Positions 23,415-32,708 of a DNA stretch of 64,000 nt are shown here, in pieces. The stretch lies in NCBI GenBank assembly GCA_963718745.1, contig OY970370.1, positions 372,001 to 436,000 of the forward strand. The letters are read 5' to 3'. The notes beneath the pieces are model-generated. The model saw nothing but the letters and a program-made list of their open reading frames with translations, made no database searches and was not told the DNA's origin. Position 1 is the first letter of the stretch, and each line of letters opens with the position of its first letter. The position numbers and the translations under genes were made by a program. Origin of the DNA: Fermentibacter sp963718745 [NCBI: Candidatus Fermentibacterota bacterium] (GTDB lineage: Bacteria > Fermentibacterota > Fermentibacteria > Fermentibacterales).

Positions 23415-24551
23415 ATGGAAGCGGAATGCTCGATCTACATGTACAACGTCGGCAAGATCTGTTTCGTTCTGCTTTTCCTTGTCACCGGCTGCGGAGTTGA
23501 TGACGAGACCAGTAGTTGCGATATGAACTATTCACTTGAATCTGTTGATTCCATTGGCATTGAAGCAGGAGATCAGAAGCTGATGTTCGGTAACATCAGT
23601 GACGCCTGCATTCTCCGAGATGGCAGAATAGCTGTCGTTGACCGCGTATTCAGGACGGTCCGCGTATTCTCCCGATCAGGGGAGTTCATTGCAGAAATCG
23701 CCGGAACGGGAACCGGACCAAGGGAGTTTCTGGCGCCTCTCTTTATCTCTCCATGGAATTCAGGCTTGATGATGTGCTCGATAATGGGCATGAAGGAACT
23801 CTACTACGATTCGAACCTTGTCTGCACAGGCGAAGTGCAGTTCATCGATCCGACTATCCGCCCGGGATGCCCCGTTCGCATCCAGGCGGTTGATGACTCT
23901 CTCTACATAGGGGATACATTCTTCATCACCGTACTGAAAGACGGCGATTATGAGGGTGGCATGGAGGTTTCCCTCTGGAACGGCGTGAACAGGGTCAGAA
24001 CGTACCGGAGTAGAACTGCCGAGACCTTCAATCAGCTCACATTCCAGATCGATGCAAGGGTTCACTCCTTTTTCGATTCGGGAACCGGCAGGCTTTATTG
24101 GGCGGATGCCGCAGCCGATGACTACACTGTGCACTGCGTCGATGTCTCCACGGATTCTGAATGGGTGTTCGCGAGCCGTGAATGGGATCCGGTCTCGAAG
24201 CCTGACTCCATAATCCAGGAAGAGAGAGCGATGTACATCCGTTCATGGAACGAGGGCACCGGACATGATCCAGACTTCGAAGTCCCGGTAAATCCGTACT
24301 TTAACGCGATAGAGGGCATCGGAGTCGATTCGCTTGACAGAGTATGGATAAGGACCGGGCTGAACAGGGCTTCCGTATTCGACGTGTACGACCAGAGCGG
24401 TACGTTTCTCTTCGACTGCGCACTGAATGTATCGGACTGGCAGGATTGTGACGGCTGGGATGTTACGATCTGCCGGCAGGGCTTCCTCGCATTCCCAAGG
24501 AATCCGGAGTTGTTCCCGAAGGTGTACACGCTCGAAATCGTGGGTGAATGA
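23415..24551 (+). CDS. beta-propeller lipoprotein (6-bladed NHL-like)
   Basis: About 378 residues. A lipoprotein signal (ICFVLLFLVTGCG, lipobox LVTGC) leads into repeated beta-blade motifs such as LRDGRIAVVDRVFRTVRVFS, SGEFIAEIAGTGTGPREF and VDSLDRVWIRTGLNRASVFD, typical of the 6-bladed beta-propeller lipoproteins common in Bacteroidetes-like lineages. ATG 23415 follows GGAAGG at 5 nt. Base composition is visibly nearer 50% GC, unlike the neighbours, and codon choice includes more A/T-ending codons, suggesting recent acquisition. The ligand is unknown. Confidence 0.7.
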   Translation: MEAECSIYMYNVGKICFVLLFLVTGCGVDDETSSCDMNYSLESVDSIGIEAGDQKLMFGNISDACILRDGRIAVVDRVFRTVRVFSRSGEFIAEIAGTGTGPREFLAPLFISPWNSGLMMCSIMGMKELYYDSNLVCTGEVQFIDPTIRPGCPVRIQAVDDSLYIGDTFFITVLKDGDYEGGMEVSLWNGVNRVRTYRSRTAETFNQLTFQIDARVHSFFDSGTGRLYWADAAADDYTVHCVDVSTDSEWVFASREWDPVSKPDSIIQEERAMYIRSWNEGTGHDPDFEVPVNPYFNAIEGIGVDSLDRVWIRTGLNRASVFDVYDQSGTFLFDCALNVSDWQDCDGWDVTICRQGFLAFPRNPELFPKVYTLEIVGE

Positions 24552-25094
24552 CTTCCGGCTGATCCGGATTATCGCCGGACCGAAACGGCATTTTACCGCA
24601 GTTCTGTGGCCCATTACCATATAGAGTTTCAATTTGCATTTCGAGATCCAGATGATCAGTGATGTCGACTTGCCCGGAGTCTGAGTATCCAGCGACTGGC
24701 CCCTACGGAATGATATCCGTGTTATCGAGCGATACGGACGGTGATCATACGATTCGTTCGCTCCGTCGAAGTGATCGAATCGGCTTCCGAAGACGTTTTC
24801 ACCCGGGGTGGCGGGTGTCCCTTTCCGGAAAACACTTAAGCTTAACGTTCAAGTATTGATAAAGCGACAAAACAGTGTTTCTGCGATTCCAACATCATTG
24901 CGGCGCAATATTGTCAGAACCACGATACTTGCTTTTATTGACAAATACTGCGCAAATCCTGAAATCCCGATAGAGGATCCCCCGACTCCTGCCGTTCCGC
25001 TGACAGATGCCAGGATCGAGGTTTACGAGGATTTGGCACTGTCTGCAATCAATTTGGATGATTTCTCGTGCCACATCCCATCATCTGCATATTT
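24552..25094. other. 543-nt low-GC intergenic region
   Basis: It lies between the convergent ends of the beta-propeller lipoprotein gene and the zinc-ribbon membrane-protein gene. The stretch around 24810-24960 is the most A/T-rich of the window. An open frame at 24808-25209 does not look like protein. I see no RNA gene, transposase remnant or clear terminator. Confidence 0.4.
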
Positions 25095-25700
25095 CTACGG
25101 ATGCGGATACAGCGCGTGGAATTCCGGTCTGCCGGGGAGGTACAGGACGCACGCGGGACCGCCAGGCTGCAGAGTGGGAGGGTTCTGCGTGGACACGCTG
25201 TCCTCGTAGTCGATGCCGTCGAGCCTGAACCGGTACCTTATCGCCCACGGGTGCCGTCCGTTGATGCGGACCATGGTGTTCTCCTCGACGCTCTCGATCC
25301 GACCCTCGACAGGTTCTCCGTTCCTGAGCACTTCCACAACCTGCTGCGCGTGCCTGTAGCGTTTGGAGAGGCTTGCGAGGCCAAGGGCCAGCGAAATGCC
25401 CCCGAAGATGGCGAACGGGATCCCTACGAATGCGGTGATGATGCCCAACGTCAGGATTATGCCGACGAAGCTGAAGATGCCGCCGAGCATCGCGAAGACC
25501 ATCGAAACCACAGCCCGGCTGTCAGCCATCAGCAGGCGCCTGGCGTAGCTGTCGGCGATCTCGCGCGGCGCCGGCGGAGGCGTCACGTATGCACCTCCGG
25601 CCAGGGCCGCATCCATTCCGGCCGGAAGAGGCCCGCCGCATTTCTGGCAGCTGGATCGGAACTCGGCGTAGTTGGTGCCACACCATGGGCATGTGATCAT
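25095..25700 (-). CDS. membrane protein with N-terminal zinc ribbon
   Basis: 201 residues. An N-terminal ribbon (CPWCGTNY and CQKCGGPLP) precedes a Pro-rich linker and a pair of membrane helices at about 62-105 (VVSMVFAMLGGIFSFVGIIL, TLGIITAFVGIPFAIFGGIS). The C-terminal 80 residues form a soluble beta-rich domain (VEVLRNGEPVEGRIESVEEN, GRHPWAIRYRFRLDGIDY) like DUF3592-type domains. ATG 25700 follows GAGGAGG. Function unknown. Confidence 0.6.
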   Translation of the reverse strand: MITCPWCGTNYAEFRSSCQKCGGPLPAGMDAALAGGAYVTPPPAPREIADSYARRLLMADSRAVVSMVFAMLGGIFSFVGIILTLGIITAFVGIPFAIFGGISLALGLASLSKRYRHAQQVVEVLRNGEPVEGRIESVEENTMVRINGRHPWAIRYRFRLDGIDYEDSVSTQNPPTLQPGGPACVLYLPGRPEFHALYPHP

Positions 25701-25816
25701 ATCCGGCAGCCTCCTCGCGCATGACGCCCGGCAAGTCTCTCCCGATCCTTCGGGAAGGACGCGGATTCCCGCCTCTGGAGAGCCGGAATCCTTTCAGGAA
25801 CCGGCTGCAGGAAGAA

Positions 25817-25842
25817 GAGGCGGGGGCAGCCGCCCCCGCCTC
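25817..25842 (-). terminator. rho-independent terminator of kbl
   Basis: A perfect 11-bp stem GAGGCGGGGGC/GCCCCCGCCTC around a 4-nt loop, 20 nt past the kbl stop, followed on the minus strand by TTCTTCC. Confidence 0.75.
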
Positions 25843-25862
25843 GATCTCGAACGGCAGGAGGG

Positions 25863-27104
25863 CTAGATGACCTTGTGCTTCCTGCCGACCTTCACGAAGG
25901 CTTCGATGGCCTTGTCGATCTGTTCCTTCGAGTGGGCGGCCGACAGCTGCACCCTTATGCGCGACTGGCCCTTGGCCACCACGGGGTAGAAGAAGCCGAT
26001 CACGTAGATGCCCTCCGCCAGCATGTCCTTCGCGAATGCCTGAGCCACGGGGGCGTCGTCCGGCGAGAACTTCGTGAACATCATCGGGACGATCGCGTGG
26101 TCGCCCTTCAGTATCTCGAAGCCCTCCTCGGTCATGCGCCGGCGGAAGTACTTCTGGTTCCACTCCAGCTTGTCACGGAGTTCGGTGGAGCCGGAGAGGA
26201 GGTCGAGGACCTTCATGGTGGCGCCGACAACGGTCGGGGCTACCGTGTTGGAAAAGAGATAGGGCCTGGAGACCTGGCGCAGCCAGTCGATGAGAACGGC
26301 TCGACCGCTCGTGCAACCGCCGCTCGCGCCGCCCAGGGCCTTGCCGAACGTCGTGGTGATGAGGTCGACCTTGTCCATGACGTTGAAGTACTCGTGGGTG
26401 CCGCGTCCGGTCTTGCCGACGAAGCCGGAGGAGTGGCTGTCATCGACCATGACCAGGGCATCGTACTTCTCGGCCAGAGCACAGATCCTGTCCAGGGGGG
26501 CCAGATCGCCGTTCATGCTGAACACGCCGTCGGTGGCGATCATTCGGTACTTGCAGTTCTTCACTTCATCGAGCTGGAGCACACCCTCGAGGCCGAGCTG
26601 CTTCTTGTTGTCGAACTCGTATTCGCCCGGACCCATCTGGATGTGGGAGTAGACATAGCGCTTGGCCTTGCAGAGCCTCACACCGTCGATGATGGAGGCA
26701 TGGTTGAGCTGGTCGGCTATTATGGCGCAGTCCTGGTCCAGGAATGGCTCGAACACGCCGCCGTTGGCGTCGAAACAGGCCGCATACAGGATCGTGTCCT
26801 CGGTGCCGAGGAATTCGCTGACCTTTTTCTCGAGCTGCTTGTGGATGTCCTGGGTGCCGCAGATGAAGCGCACGCTGGACATCCCATAGCCCCGGTAGTC
26901 GACCGTATCCTTGGCCGCCTGGAGGACGGCAGGGTGGCTGGAGAGGCCCAGATAGTTGTTGGCGCAGAAGTTCAGGACCCTGCGGCCCCCCACTTCGATC
27001 TCGGCCCCCTGGTGGGACTCGATTATGCGCTCCTCCTTGTACAGCCCTTCCTTCTTCTTGCTCTCGATGAGTTTTGACAGGTCCTCGAATATCTTCCTGG
27101 ACAT
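25863..27104 (-). CDS. kbl: glycine C-acetyltransferase (2-amino-3-ketobutyrate CoA ligase)
   Basis: 413 residues. It converts 2-amino-3-oxobutyrate and CoA to glycine and acetyl-CoA, the second step of threonine breakdown. PLP-fold class II motifs are visible: [53 protein letters not shown] and the PLP lysine Lys255 in [14 protein letters not shown]. Slightly longer than the usual ~398 owing to extra residues near position 155-185. ATG 27104 has AGGAAGG upstream. The usual partner tdh is not adjacent. Related alpha-oxoamine synthases (8-amino-7-oxononanoate synthase) are an alternative but the match to Kbl is better. Confidence 0.92.
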   Translation of the reverse strand: MSRKIFEDLSKLIESKKKEGLYKEERIIESHQGAEIEVGGRRVLNFCANNYLGLSSHPAVLQAAKDTVDYRGYGMSSVRFICGTQDIHKQLEKKVSEFLGTEDTILYAACFDANGGVFEPFLDQDCAIIADQLNHASIIDGVRLCKAKRYVYSHIQMGPGEYEFDNKKQLGLEGVLQLDEVKNCKYRMIATDGVFSMNGDLAPLDRICALAEKYDALVMVDDSHSSGFVGKTGRGTHEYFNVMDKVDLITTTFGKALGGASGGCTSGRAVLIDWLRQVSRPYLFSNTVAPTVVGATMKVLDLLSGSTELRDKLEWNQKYFRRRMTEEGFEILKGDHAIVPMMFTKFSPDDAPVAQAFAKDMLAEGIYVIGFFYPVVAKGQSRIRVQLSAAHSKEQIDKAIEAFVKVGRKHKVI

Positions 27105-27201
27105 CTCTTTCACCTTCCTGGACTGTGCTGTCTGGATTGCTCTGGAACCGACTGCTGACGCGGTAATCTACCCTCCGGGCAACCTCCCGGGGAGTGCGCA
27201 G

Positions 27202-27843
27202 CTATTCCACCCAGTCCAGCCTGACCCCGACCGGTTCCGGATAGGTGAACGTGCCGAAGGGCGTGTCGATCGACGGTTCGATCTCGAGCAGGAGCCTTCC
27301 CAGGTGGTCGTCGTCCCTGATGTCTCCGTCGATCCCTCCCACAGCCATCGCAAGGCTTATGAAATCGAGCGGATCGAGGAGCGAGAGCACCTGGACGGCA
27401 TCGAAACTGATGTCCAGGGGAAGTATGGTCGTAGTCGAGTCTCCCGGGACCTCGAAGGGATCGAGCCACTCTCCCGAGGCCACCCACGTGGTGTCGAACC
27501 CGGAGGATTCCTCGGGGTCGACGTAGAGGTCCCAGGGCATCGAGAGGATCGTGGCTGCGGCCAGCAGGAAGCCCGAAGAACCGTCGTTGGGGTTCCGGAT
27601 GCCGACGTTGAGAGTCATGTCCACGGGGACTTCACCCTGCGCCCAGCTGGATACCACCTGGAGGATCTGCGGGGCACCGAGCTCGGAGAGTTCGTCGAGC
27701 TCGATCCCGCAGACGGAGAAGTCGTCGGTGCTCTCCAGCCTGAAGGATAGATTCGCAAAGCCCAGCGGGTCGGTGATGCTGCACGAGCAGGCGGCAAGCG
27801 CAAGCGCGGCAGCGGGAATCGCGATGGACAATCTTGTCGGCAT
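27202..27843 (-). CDS. LEA14/WHy-like lipoprotein
   Basis: 213 residues. Lipoprotein signal with lipobox ALAAC at about residue 19. The mature part contains VPVDMTLNVGIRNPNDGSSG, a beta strand followed by an N-P motif typical of LEA14/Water-stress-hypersensitive-response (WHy) beta-sandwich domains, and later GDSTTTILPLDISFD. Such lipoproteins are periplasmic or outer-membrane bound with no firm role. Confidence 0.6.
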   Translation of the reverse strand: MPTRLSIAIPAAALALAACSCSITDPLGFANLSFRLESTDDFSVCGIELDELSELGAPQILQVVSSWAQGEVPVDMTLNVGIRNPNDGSSGFLLAAATILSMPWDLYVDPEESSGFDTTWVASGEWLDPFEVPGDSTTTILPLDISFDAVQVLSLLDPLDFISLAMAVGGIDGDIRDDDHLGRLLLEIEPSIDTPFGTFTYPEPVGVRLDWVE

Positions 27844-27924
27844 GTCTCCGCCTTTCGGTGTTTGTCGAATGTCTGTACCCGCATGGTCGATCCAGGTTCG
27901 AAACGGAACCGGTGAGCGTTCCCG

Positions 27925-29073
27925 TCAGAACCAGTGCCAGTTCACGGGCGCCCTCGCGGATACTGCGTCCCAAGCGGCAATCCGCATTATTTCGGCCTGG
28001 CCGGGCGTGATCCCGGCCGGTGCGTATCCGAGTCCTGCCGGGCTCTCTCCCGACAGGAGCGAATAGAATACACAGGCTGCGAGATAGGTCCCTGCAACCG
28101 TGGGGTGGCTCTGATCGTCCTCCCACAGGTCGAGGGAGGGATCGAGCGAGAGTGCATGGAGCCAGGCGATCCCCGCGGGGGCGACCGACGCATCCAGGTG
28201 AGCCCCCGCATGGTCGTAGGCGAGGGCCAGATCGACCATGGTCCGCCTGGCGTACTCCCTGGGCCATGTCATGAAGAAGCAGGCCTCCCCTCCCGCATCC
28301 GTGACCAGCGAGTCCAGGAGGAACGCGTACTCCCACATCAGATCGGGATCCTCGATGGGTCTCAGGCTCTGCTCCTGGAACACGACCAGATCCCAGTCTC
28401 CCGATCCGATAAGCATCCTGCAGGCGGGGTCCCCGAAGTGGTCCTCCAGCGTTGCGCCCCCCACGGCATACTCCCCGAAGCGCATCCCGGAACCCGGACT
28501 GCCGCTCGAGAAGAGTGAGTCCACCCCGGCTGCCATGCCGCCGTTCGCGAAGGTATAGCTGTTCCCCACGAACAGCACGGAGATGGGGTCGGGAGGATCC
28601 GGGAAGGTGCCCGTGAATGCTTCGATCCCGAAGGAGTCTCCGTTCACGTGGTATCCGAGATGGATCTTCAGTTCGAGGGCGTCCCCGGACGGTTCGGGAA
28701 ACGTGAAACCGAGGGCTTCCGATCCGCCGTCCCCGGTCTCCAGCAGGAGGAACGCCTCCTGGGGGGATGGATGATGGAAGGTCGCCGCTCCGTACGCGAT
28801 CGAGTCGCCCTGGAGCAGTTCACATGTGTCCGGGCCGGCTGCGATGCGGGCGGAGACGACCGACTGGGAGTCCGGATCCAGGAACGGCATGCAGTTCATC
28901 ACGAGTTCGATCTCCAGGTCGTATCCCCCTGGAGTATCCGAGGGGCCTGTCGTGCATGAAGCCGGACAGAGCAGCGCCAGAGCGCAGGAGAGGCCTGCCG
29001 CCGCTACGGCGATGCTCCCGTGCGAAGGCCTTGTTCCGGAACGGCTCCGCTCTCTCCGCACCGGGGCTCTCAC
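27925..29073 (-). CDS. SGNH-hydrolase-like secreted lipoprotein
   Basis: About 382 residues from GTG 29073, chosen for GGAGGGAG upstream. A basic N-terminus and hydrophobic stretch end in CPASC, a lipobox-like Cys. Residues to about 165 form an unassigned beta domain. The catalytic half begins ISVLFVGNSYTFANGG (block I, GNS in place of GDS), continues WDLVVFQEQSLRP and ends with the DDQSHPTVAGTYLAACVF block (D-x-x-H). These fit SGNH/GDSL-type esterases; the substrate (acetylated glycan or lipid) is unknown. It is divergent from the GT-C-like gene by 32 nt. Confidence 0.75.
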   Translation of the reverse strand: MRAPVRRERSRSGTRPSHGSIAVAAAGLSCALALLCPASCTTGPSDTPGGYDLEIELVMNCMPFLDPDSQSVVSARIAAGPDTCELLQGDSIAYGAATFHHPSPQEAFLLLETGDGGSEALGFTFPEPSGDALELKIHLGYHVNGDSFGIEAFTGTFPDPPDPISVLFVGNSYTFANGGMAAGVDSLFSSGSPGSGMRFGEYAVGGATLEDHFGDPACRMLIGSGDWDLVVFQEQSLRPIEDPDLMWEYAFLLDSLVTDAGGEACFFMTWPREYARRTMVDLALAYDHAGAHLDASVAPAGIAWLHALSLDPSLDLWEDDQSHPTVAGTYLAACVFYSLLSGESPAGLGYAPAGITPGQAEIMRIAAWDAVSARAPVNWHWF

Positions 29074-29105
29074 TGTGCTCTCCCTCCGGTTGTATCTTCC
29101 TGAGT

Positions 29106-30479
29106 ATGAGCAACACCCCCCGGCGCAACAATGGAGCGGTACTCGCCGCCGCAGCCCTCCTTGCCGCATCGCTGGGGGCGATCCTCGCCAGTCCGCCGTC
29201 CGCGCCCCTGGACGACACCTATATCCACCTCGTCTTCGGCAGGAACCTCACAGGCGGATCATTCATGGAGTTCAACAGAGGCGAACCCTCCACGGGGCTC
29301 ACGAGTCCCCTCTGGATAATACCCTCCGCTCTTGCGTCGATTGCAGGAAGCGGGGCGCCCGTCGTGCTAATGGCCATGTCCACCCTGGCCGCTTCGGCGG
29401 CTGTCCTCCTGTCGGGGAACGCCTCGTGGCTGCTCCTCCTGACGGGCCCTCTTCTCTTCCACGCCGCGAGCGGGATGGAGACCGCACTCGCTGCACTCCT
29501 CGCCATCGCGGTCACCTCGAGGCTGTCCCGTGGAGGAGGACGTGACCTGACCCTGGGGATGCTTCTCGCGCTCGCCGCCCTTGCCAGACCGGAGATGGCC
29601 GTTCTCTGCATACCTGCAGGCGCGGCCGTCCTCCGGAGGCCTTCCGCGCTCGCAGCCCGCCTGACGCCATGCGCCGCGGTCCTGGCGCTCTGGGCTCTCT
29701 GGAACCTCCATGCGTCCGGATCCGCGCTGCCTTCGACATTCTACGCGAAGACCGCCCGATGGGATTTCCAGGACCTGCCGGCTCTGGCCGCGAGGCTCCT
29801 CCTCTCAGCACCCCTGGCCCTGCCGGCGGCTGTCGCCGGTGCGGTCGTCTGGGCCCGGAGGAGGAACCCGGCGTCCGCCTGCATCGCCCTGCTCGCAGTC
29901 GCCGCTCTCGTCACCCAGCCCAACCGTTTCTCCCAGCTCAGGTATCACGTGCCGTGGCTCTGCGCCGCCATGCCCGCGGCGGAGTCCTGGCTCTCGGAGA
30001 GGACCGGGGCGGGGATGCGGAAGCTGCTTCGCACGGCGGCGATCCTCGCCATGCTGCCGGGCGCTCTGTTCTTCATGAGGCAGCGGATCGGGGCGGCAGG
30101 GGACGTCATGCAGCTGGATGTGAGACCTGCGATGCTCCTGGACTCGCTCTCCGAGCCCGGCGACGTGGTGGCCGCGGGGGACATTGGCGCCATCGCCTGG
30201 TTCTCGAGCCTCCGCATCATCGATCTGGACGGGCTCGTGACTCCACAGAGGCTTCCGGGGCCGGGCATGGAGGGATGGGGCTGGATCGGCCGGCGGGCGG
30301 AATGGCTCGTGGCGTTCCCCGGCCAGTACTCGGGTCTGGTTCGCGATGCGGGAGAGGATCTCTCATTCGTCGCCGGGTTCTCGAGTCCCTTCCCGGTCAT
30401 CTGCGGAGAGGACACGGTATCGATCTGGAGGATCAGTCGCTCCGGCCGGCCCTTTCAGCCAGGGTCAGAGCCCTTGTGA
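29106..30479 (+). CDS. GT-C-like multi-pass glycosyltransferase
   Basis: 457 residues with about nine hydrophobic segments. The loop after helix 1 reads PLDDTYIHLVFGRNL, the acidic Asp-Asp-x-Tyr loop of GT-C fold glycosyltransferases that use polyprenyl-phosphate sugars (PMT/ArnT/GPI-mannosyltransferase-like). The C-terminal ~100 residues are a soluble domain (GDVVAAGDIGAIAWFSSLRI, IDLDGLVTP) common in these proteins. ATG 29106 has no strong ribosome site. Its last 47 nt overlap the convergent slt gene. Confidence 0.7.
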   Translation: MSNTPRRNNGAVLAAAALLAASLGAILASPPSAPLDDTYIHLVFGRNLTGGSFMEFNRGEPSTGLTSPLWIIPSALASIAGSGAPVVLMAMSTLAASAAVLLSGNASWLLLLTGPLLFHAASGMETALAALLAIAVTSRLSRGGGRDLTLGMLLALAALARPEMAVLCIPAGAAVLRRPSALAARLTPCAAVLALWALWNLHASGSALPSTFYAKTARWDFQDLPALAARLLLSAPLALPAAVAGAVVWARRRNPASACIALLAVAALVTQPNRFSQLRYHVPWLCAAMPAAESWLSERTGAGMRKLLRTAAILAMLPGALFFMRQRIGAAGDVMQLDVRPAMLLDSLSEPGDVVAAGDIGAIAWFSSLRIIDLDGLVTPQRLPGPGMEGWGWIGRRAEWLVAFPGQYSGLVRDAGEDLSFVAGFSSPFPVICGEDTVSIWRISRSGRPFQPGSEPL

Positions 30480-32682
30480 ACCTCTGCTGCGAGAAGCCCT
30501 CGTATTCCGGATAGAGGAGCCTGTAGATCTCGTAGTTGGCGTAGACCTTCTCCACATAGCGCCTGGTCTCGTTGAACGTGATCCTGCAGAAGAAGAGGTC
30601 GTCCGGCAGCCATCCCGCGCCCCAGCGGCCGATCGCGTTGTGAGGCCCTCCGTTGTATGAGGCGAGGAGCTTCACCGGGCCTTCGACCGACGAGGCGACC
30701 CCGGAGAGATAGCAGATTCCGTACCTCAGGGATACGGCGGGTTCGAAGAGAGCGTCCGGTGAATAGTCAGCCCATCCCTGCTCCCCGGCGACATACTCCG
30801 AAGTGCTCGGGATCATCTGGATCAGTCCCCTCGCCCCAGCGGGCGAGTAGGCCCAGGGTTGGAACATGCTCTCCTGCCGAATGATGGACCAGACGAGGAC
30901 AGGGTCGAAACCATAGTCCGCACTCGTCTGGAGGACGAGTTCCGGCCAAGCCGCCGGATAGCGCAGCCTCCAGAGGTCGCGCGGCCATGGTTCCGGGGCG
31001 ATCGTCGAGAGCCGCCATCCCGCGTTCGGCATCCTTTCCCAGACGTCGTGCTCGATGTAGAGGAGAGCCATGCGACCGCCTCCCCCGACCTGCTCTTCTG
31101 CGACCTTGAATTCTGCCATGGCCCAGCGCCTCAGCCCGGCGTCCAGGAGGACGATCCCCCTGCGTGATGCGGCGACAGCAGGCGCCGGGGAGACGCCGTT
31201 GCGGCGCATCCAGGCTTCGAGGGGCTCGGTGCTGATTCCCGGCGAAGGGGGCGATCCCCCCAGCCTCGCCTGTGAGAACCGGGCGGGGAGCGATTCGGAG
31301 CCGAGCCTCGAGACCATCCTCAGAGTGTCCGCTCCTCCGGGCAAGTTGGCCTCCTCCAGGAGCAGACGTCCAAGGAGGTAGCGGGCGGACTGGGCGTATA
31401 CGCTCTCGCTGTTTCCGGATACGAAATCCGTCAGTTCGTTTTCGGCCTCCGCAGGCCTGCCCGTCTCGATCAGGCCGAGGCAGAGGAAGAAATGCGCGTC
31501 ATCCGAAGCCACGTTGCCCGGGAAATCGGAGAGCATACTGCGGAAATGGGGAATGGCCTCCCCCCATCTCCCGTACTCGGAAAGGATGCTCCCGCGGTAC
31601 CAGGGGATGTTCCCCCGCCTGGGGGATGCCGGGAATGCGGCCTCCCAGCGGTCCAGGACGGCGAGACCCGAGTCCGGGAGGCCGGAGCGGGCCAGGTCCA
31701 GCCCGAGGTACATGAGTGCGTTCTCTGCATCGCTCTCCGCAGGCCATCTGTCCAGATAACCGGACAGAAGGTCGCAGGCCTGACCGTAGAAACCGAGCCT
31801 GTCCCGTGTCCTCGCCGCGAGGTAGACCAGATGGGGCGGAGGATCTTCTGCGGATGAGGCGATTTCGTAAAGCTCGTTCCAGAGGCCCCCGGCATAGAAG
31901 GCGTCCGCCAGCGATGCGGCGAACTCCCTGTCCTGCATGAGTCTGGTGCGAAGGAGCAGCCATGCCGGCCTGTGGATGAAGCCTGCGGGCCAGAGTCTTA
32001 TGGACTCCGAGAAGGCGTCCTCCCATCCCTCGATTCCGCTCTCGTACCTGTAGAAGCCGAGCGCACCGAGGAGCCTCGAGCGCAACACGCTGTCCGCGGG
32101 CGGGACTCCCTGTCGCAGAGCGGTGGCCTCCGCGAGCATCCCCGAGCAGAGCAGCGATCTGTAGCGGATGAGAACGAGATCGTTCGACACGGTTCCGGGA
32201 AAGCTGTCACCTGCGAAGATCAGTGCTTCGAGAGCCTCGCGGCCCATGCCGGCGGAGACGAGGCTGTCGGCCAGGAGAAGGGCGGTGTACTCCGGCATGG
32301 GGATCCGCTCCTCCCGGAGCATGCCCATGATCCGCGGAGCAGCCTCCCTGCCGCCTGCGATCACTGCCAGCAGTGCATCGAGGGAGTCGGGCCTTTCGAG
32401 CAGGATGTCGGCGCACTGGAGGGACGGGCTTTCCAGCAGCAGGGCGGCCTCCCGGGCGTCCTGCAGCCTCTGCGGATCGGCGGGCTCGCGCAGCGAGGCT
32501 GCCTGCAGGAACCTGTCCGCCGCAGCCGCCGCCATCCCGTCCTCTACCAGTGTGAAAGCCTCTGCCTCGAGCACGGACGGGTCGCCGGGCGGGTTCCGGT
32601 CCTCCGGGCGCCCCTCCTCCACCGCACGGCACGAGACGGCGGACAGAAGGAGCGCCAGCATCTCGACGACGACGAGGCGCAT
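30433..32682 (-). CDS. Slt70-type lytic transglycosylase lipoprotein with TPR-like superhelix
   Basis: 749 residues. Signal with lipobox-like SAVSC at about residue 18, a long helical repeat region (about 40-560) similar to the U-shaped superhelix of Slt70, and a C-terminal GEWL/SLT domain (about 590-740) with VLVWSIIRQESMFQPWAYSP (catalytic Glu in RQES), ARGLIQMIPST and LLASYNGGPHNAIGRW. It cleaves peptidoglycan glycan strands to 1,6-anhydro products in the periplasm. It ends the four-gene run that starts with the MltD-like gene. Confidence 0.88.
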   Translation of the reverse strand: MRLVVVEMLALLLSAVSCRAVEEGRPEDRNPPGDPSVLEAEAFTLVEDGMAAAAADRFLQAASLREPADPQRLQDAREAALLLESPSLQCADILLERPDSLDALLAVIAGGREAAPRIMGMLREERIPMPEYTALLLADSLVSAGMGREALEALIFAGDSFPGTVSNDLVLIRYRSLLCSGMLAEATALRQGVPPADSVLRSRLLGALGFYRYESGIEGWEDAFSESIRLWPAGFIHRPAWLLLRTRLMQDREFAASLADAFYAGGLWNELYEIASSAEDPPPHLVYLAARTRDRLGFYGQACDLLSGYLDRWPAESDAENALMYLGLDLARSGLPDSGLAVLDRWEAAFPASPRRGNIPWYRGSILSEYGRWGEAIPHFRSMLSDFPGNVASDDAHFFLCLGLIETGRPAEAENELTDFVSGNSESVYAQSARYLLGRLLLEEANLPGGADTLRMVSRLGSESLPARFSQARLGGSPPSPGISTEPLEAWMRRNGVSPAPAVAASRRGIVLLDAGLRRWAMAEFKVAEEQVGGGGRMALLYIEHDVWERMPNAGWRLSTIAPEPWPRDLWRLRYPAAWPELVLQTSADYGFDPVLVWSIIRQESMFQPWAYSPAGARGLIQMIPSTSEYVAGEQGWADYSPDALFEPAVSLRYGICYLSGVASSVEGPVKLLASYNGGPHNAIGRWGAGWLPDDLFFCRITFNETRRYVEKVYANYEIYRLLYPEYEGFSQQRFTRALTLAERAGRSD

Positions 32683-32708
32683 GGCTACCCTGAAGGATGT
32701 CCCCGAAA

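Noticed and set aside
24808-25209. 133-codon open frame in the low-GC gap
   Set aside because: No ribosome site, no domain, and its 3' half is antisense to the zinc-ribbon gene.
25875-27077. 400-codon open frame antisense to kbl
   Set aside because: Shadow frame; kbl carries all PLP-enzyme motifs.
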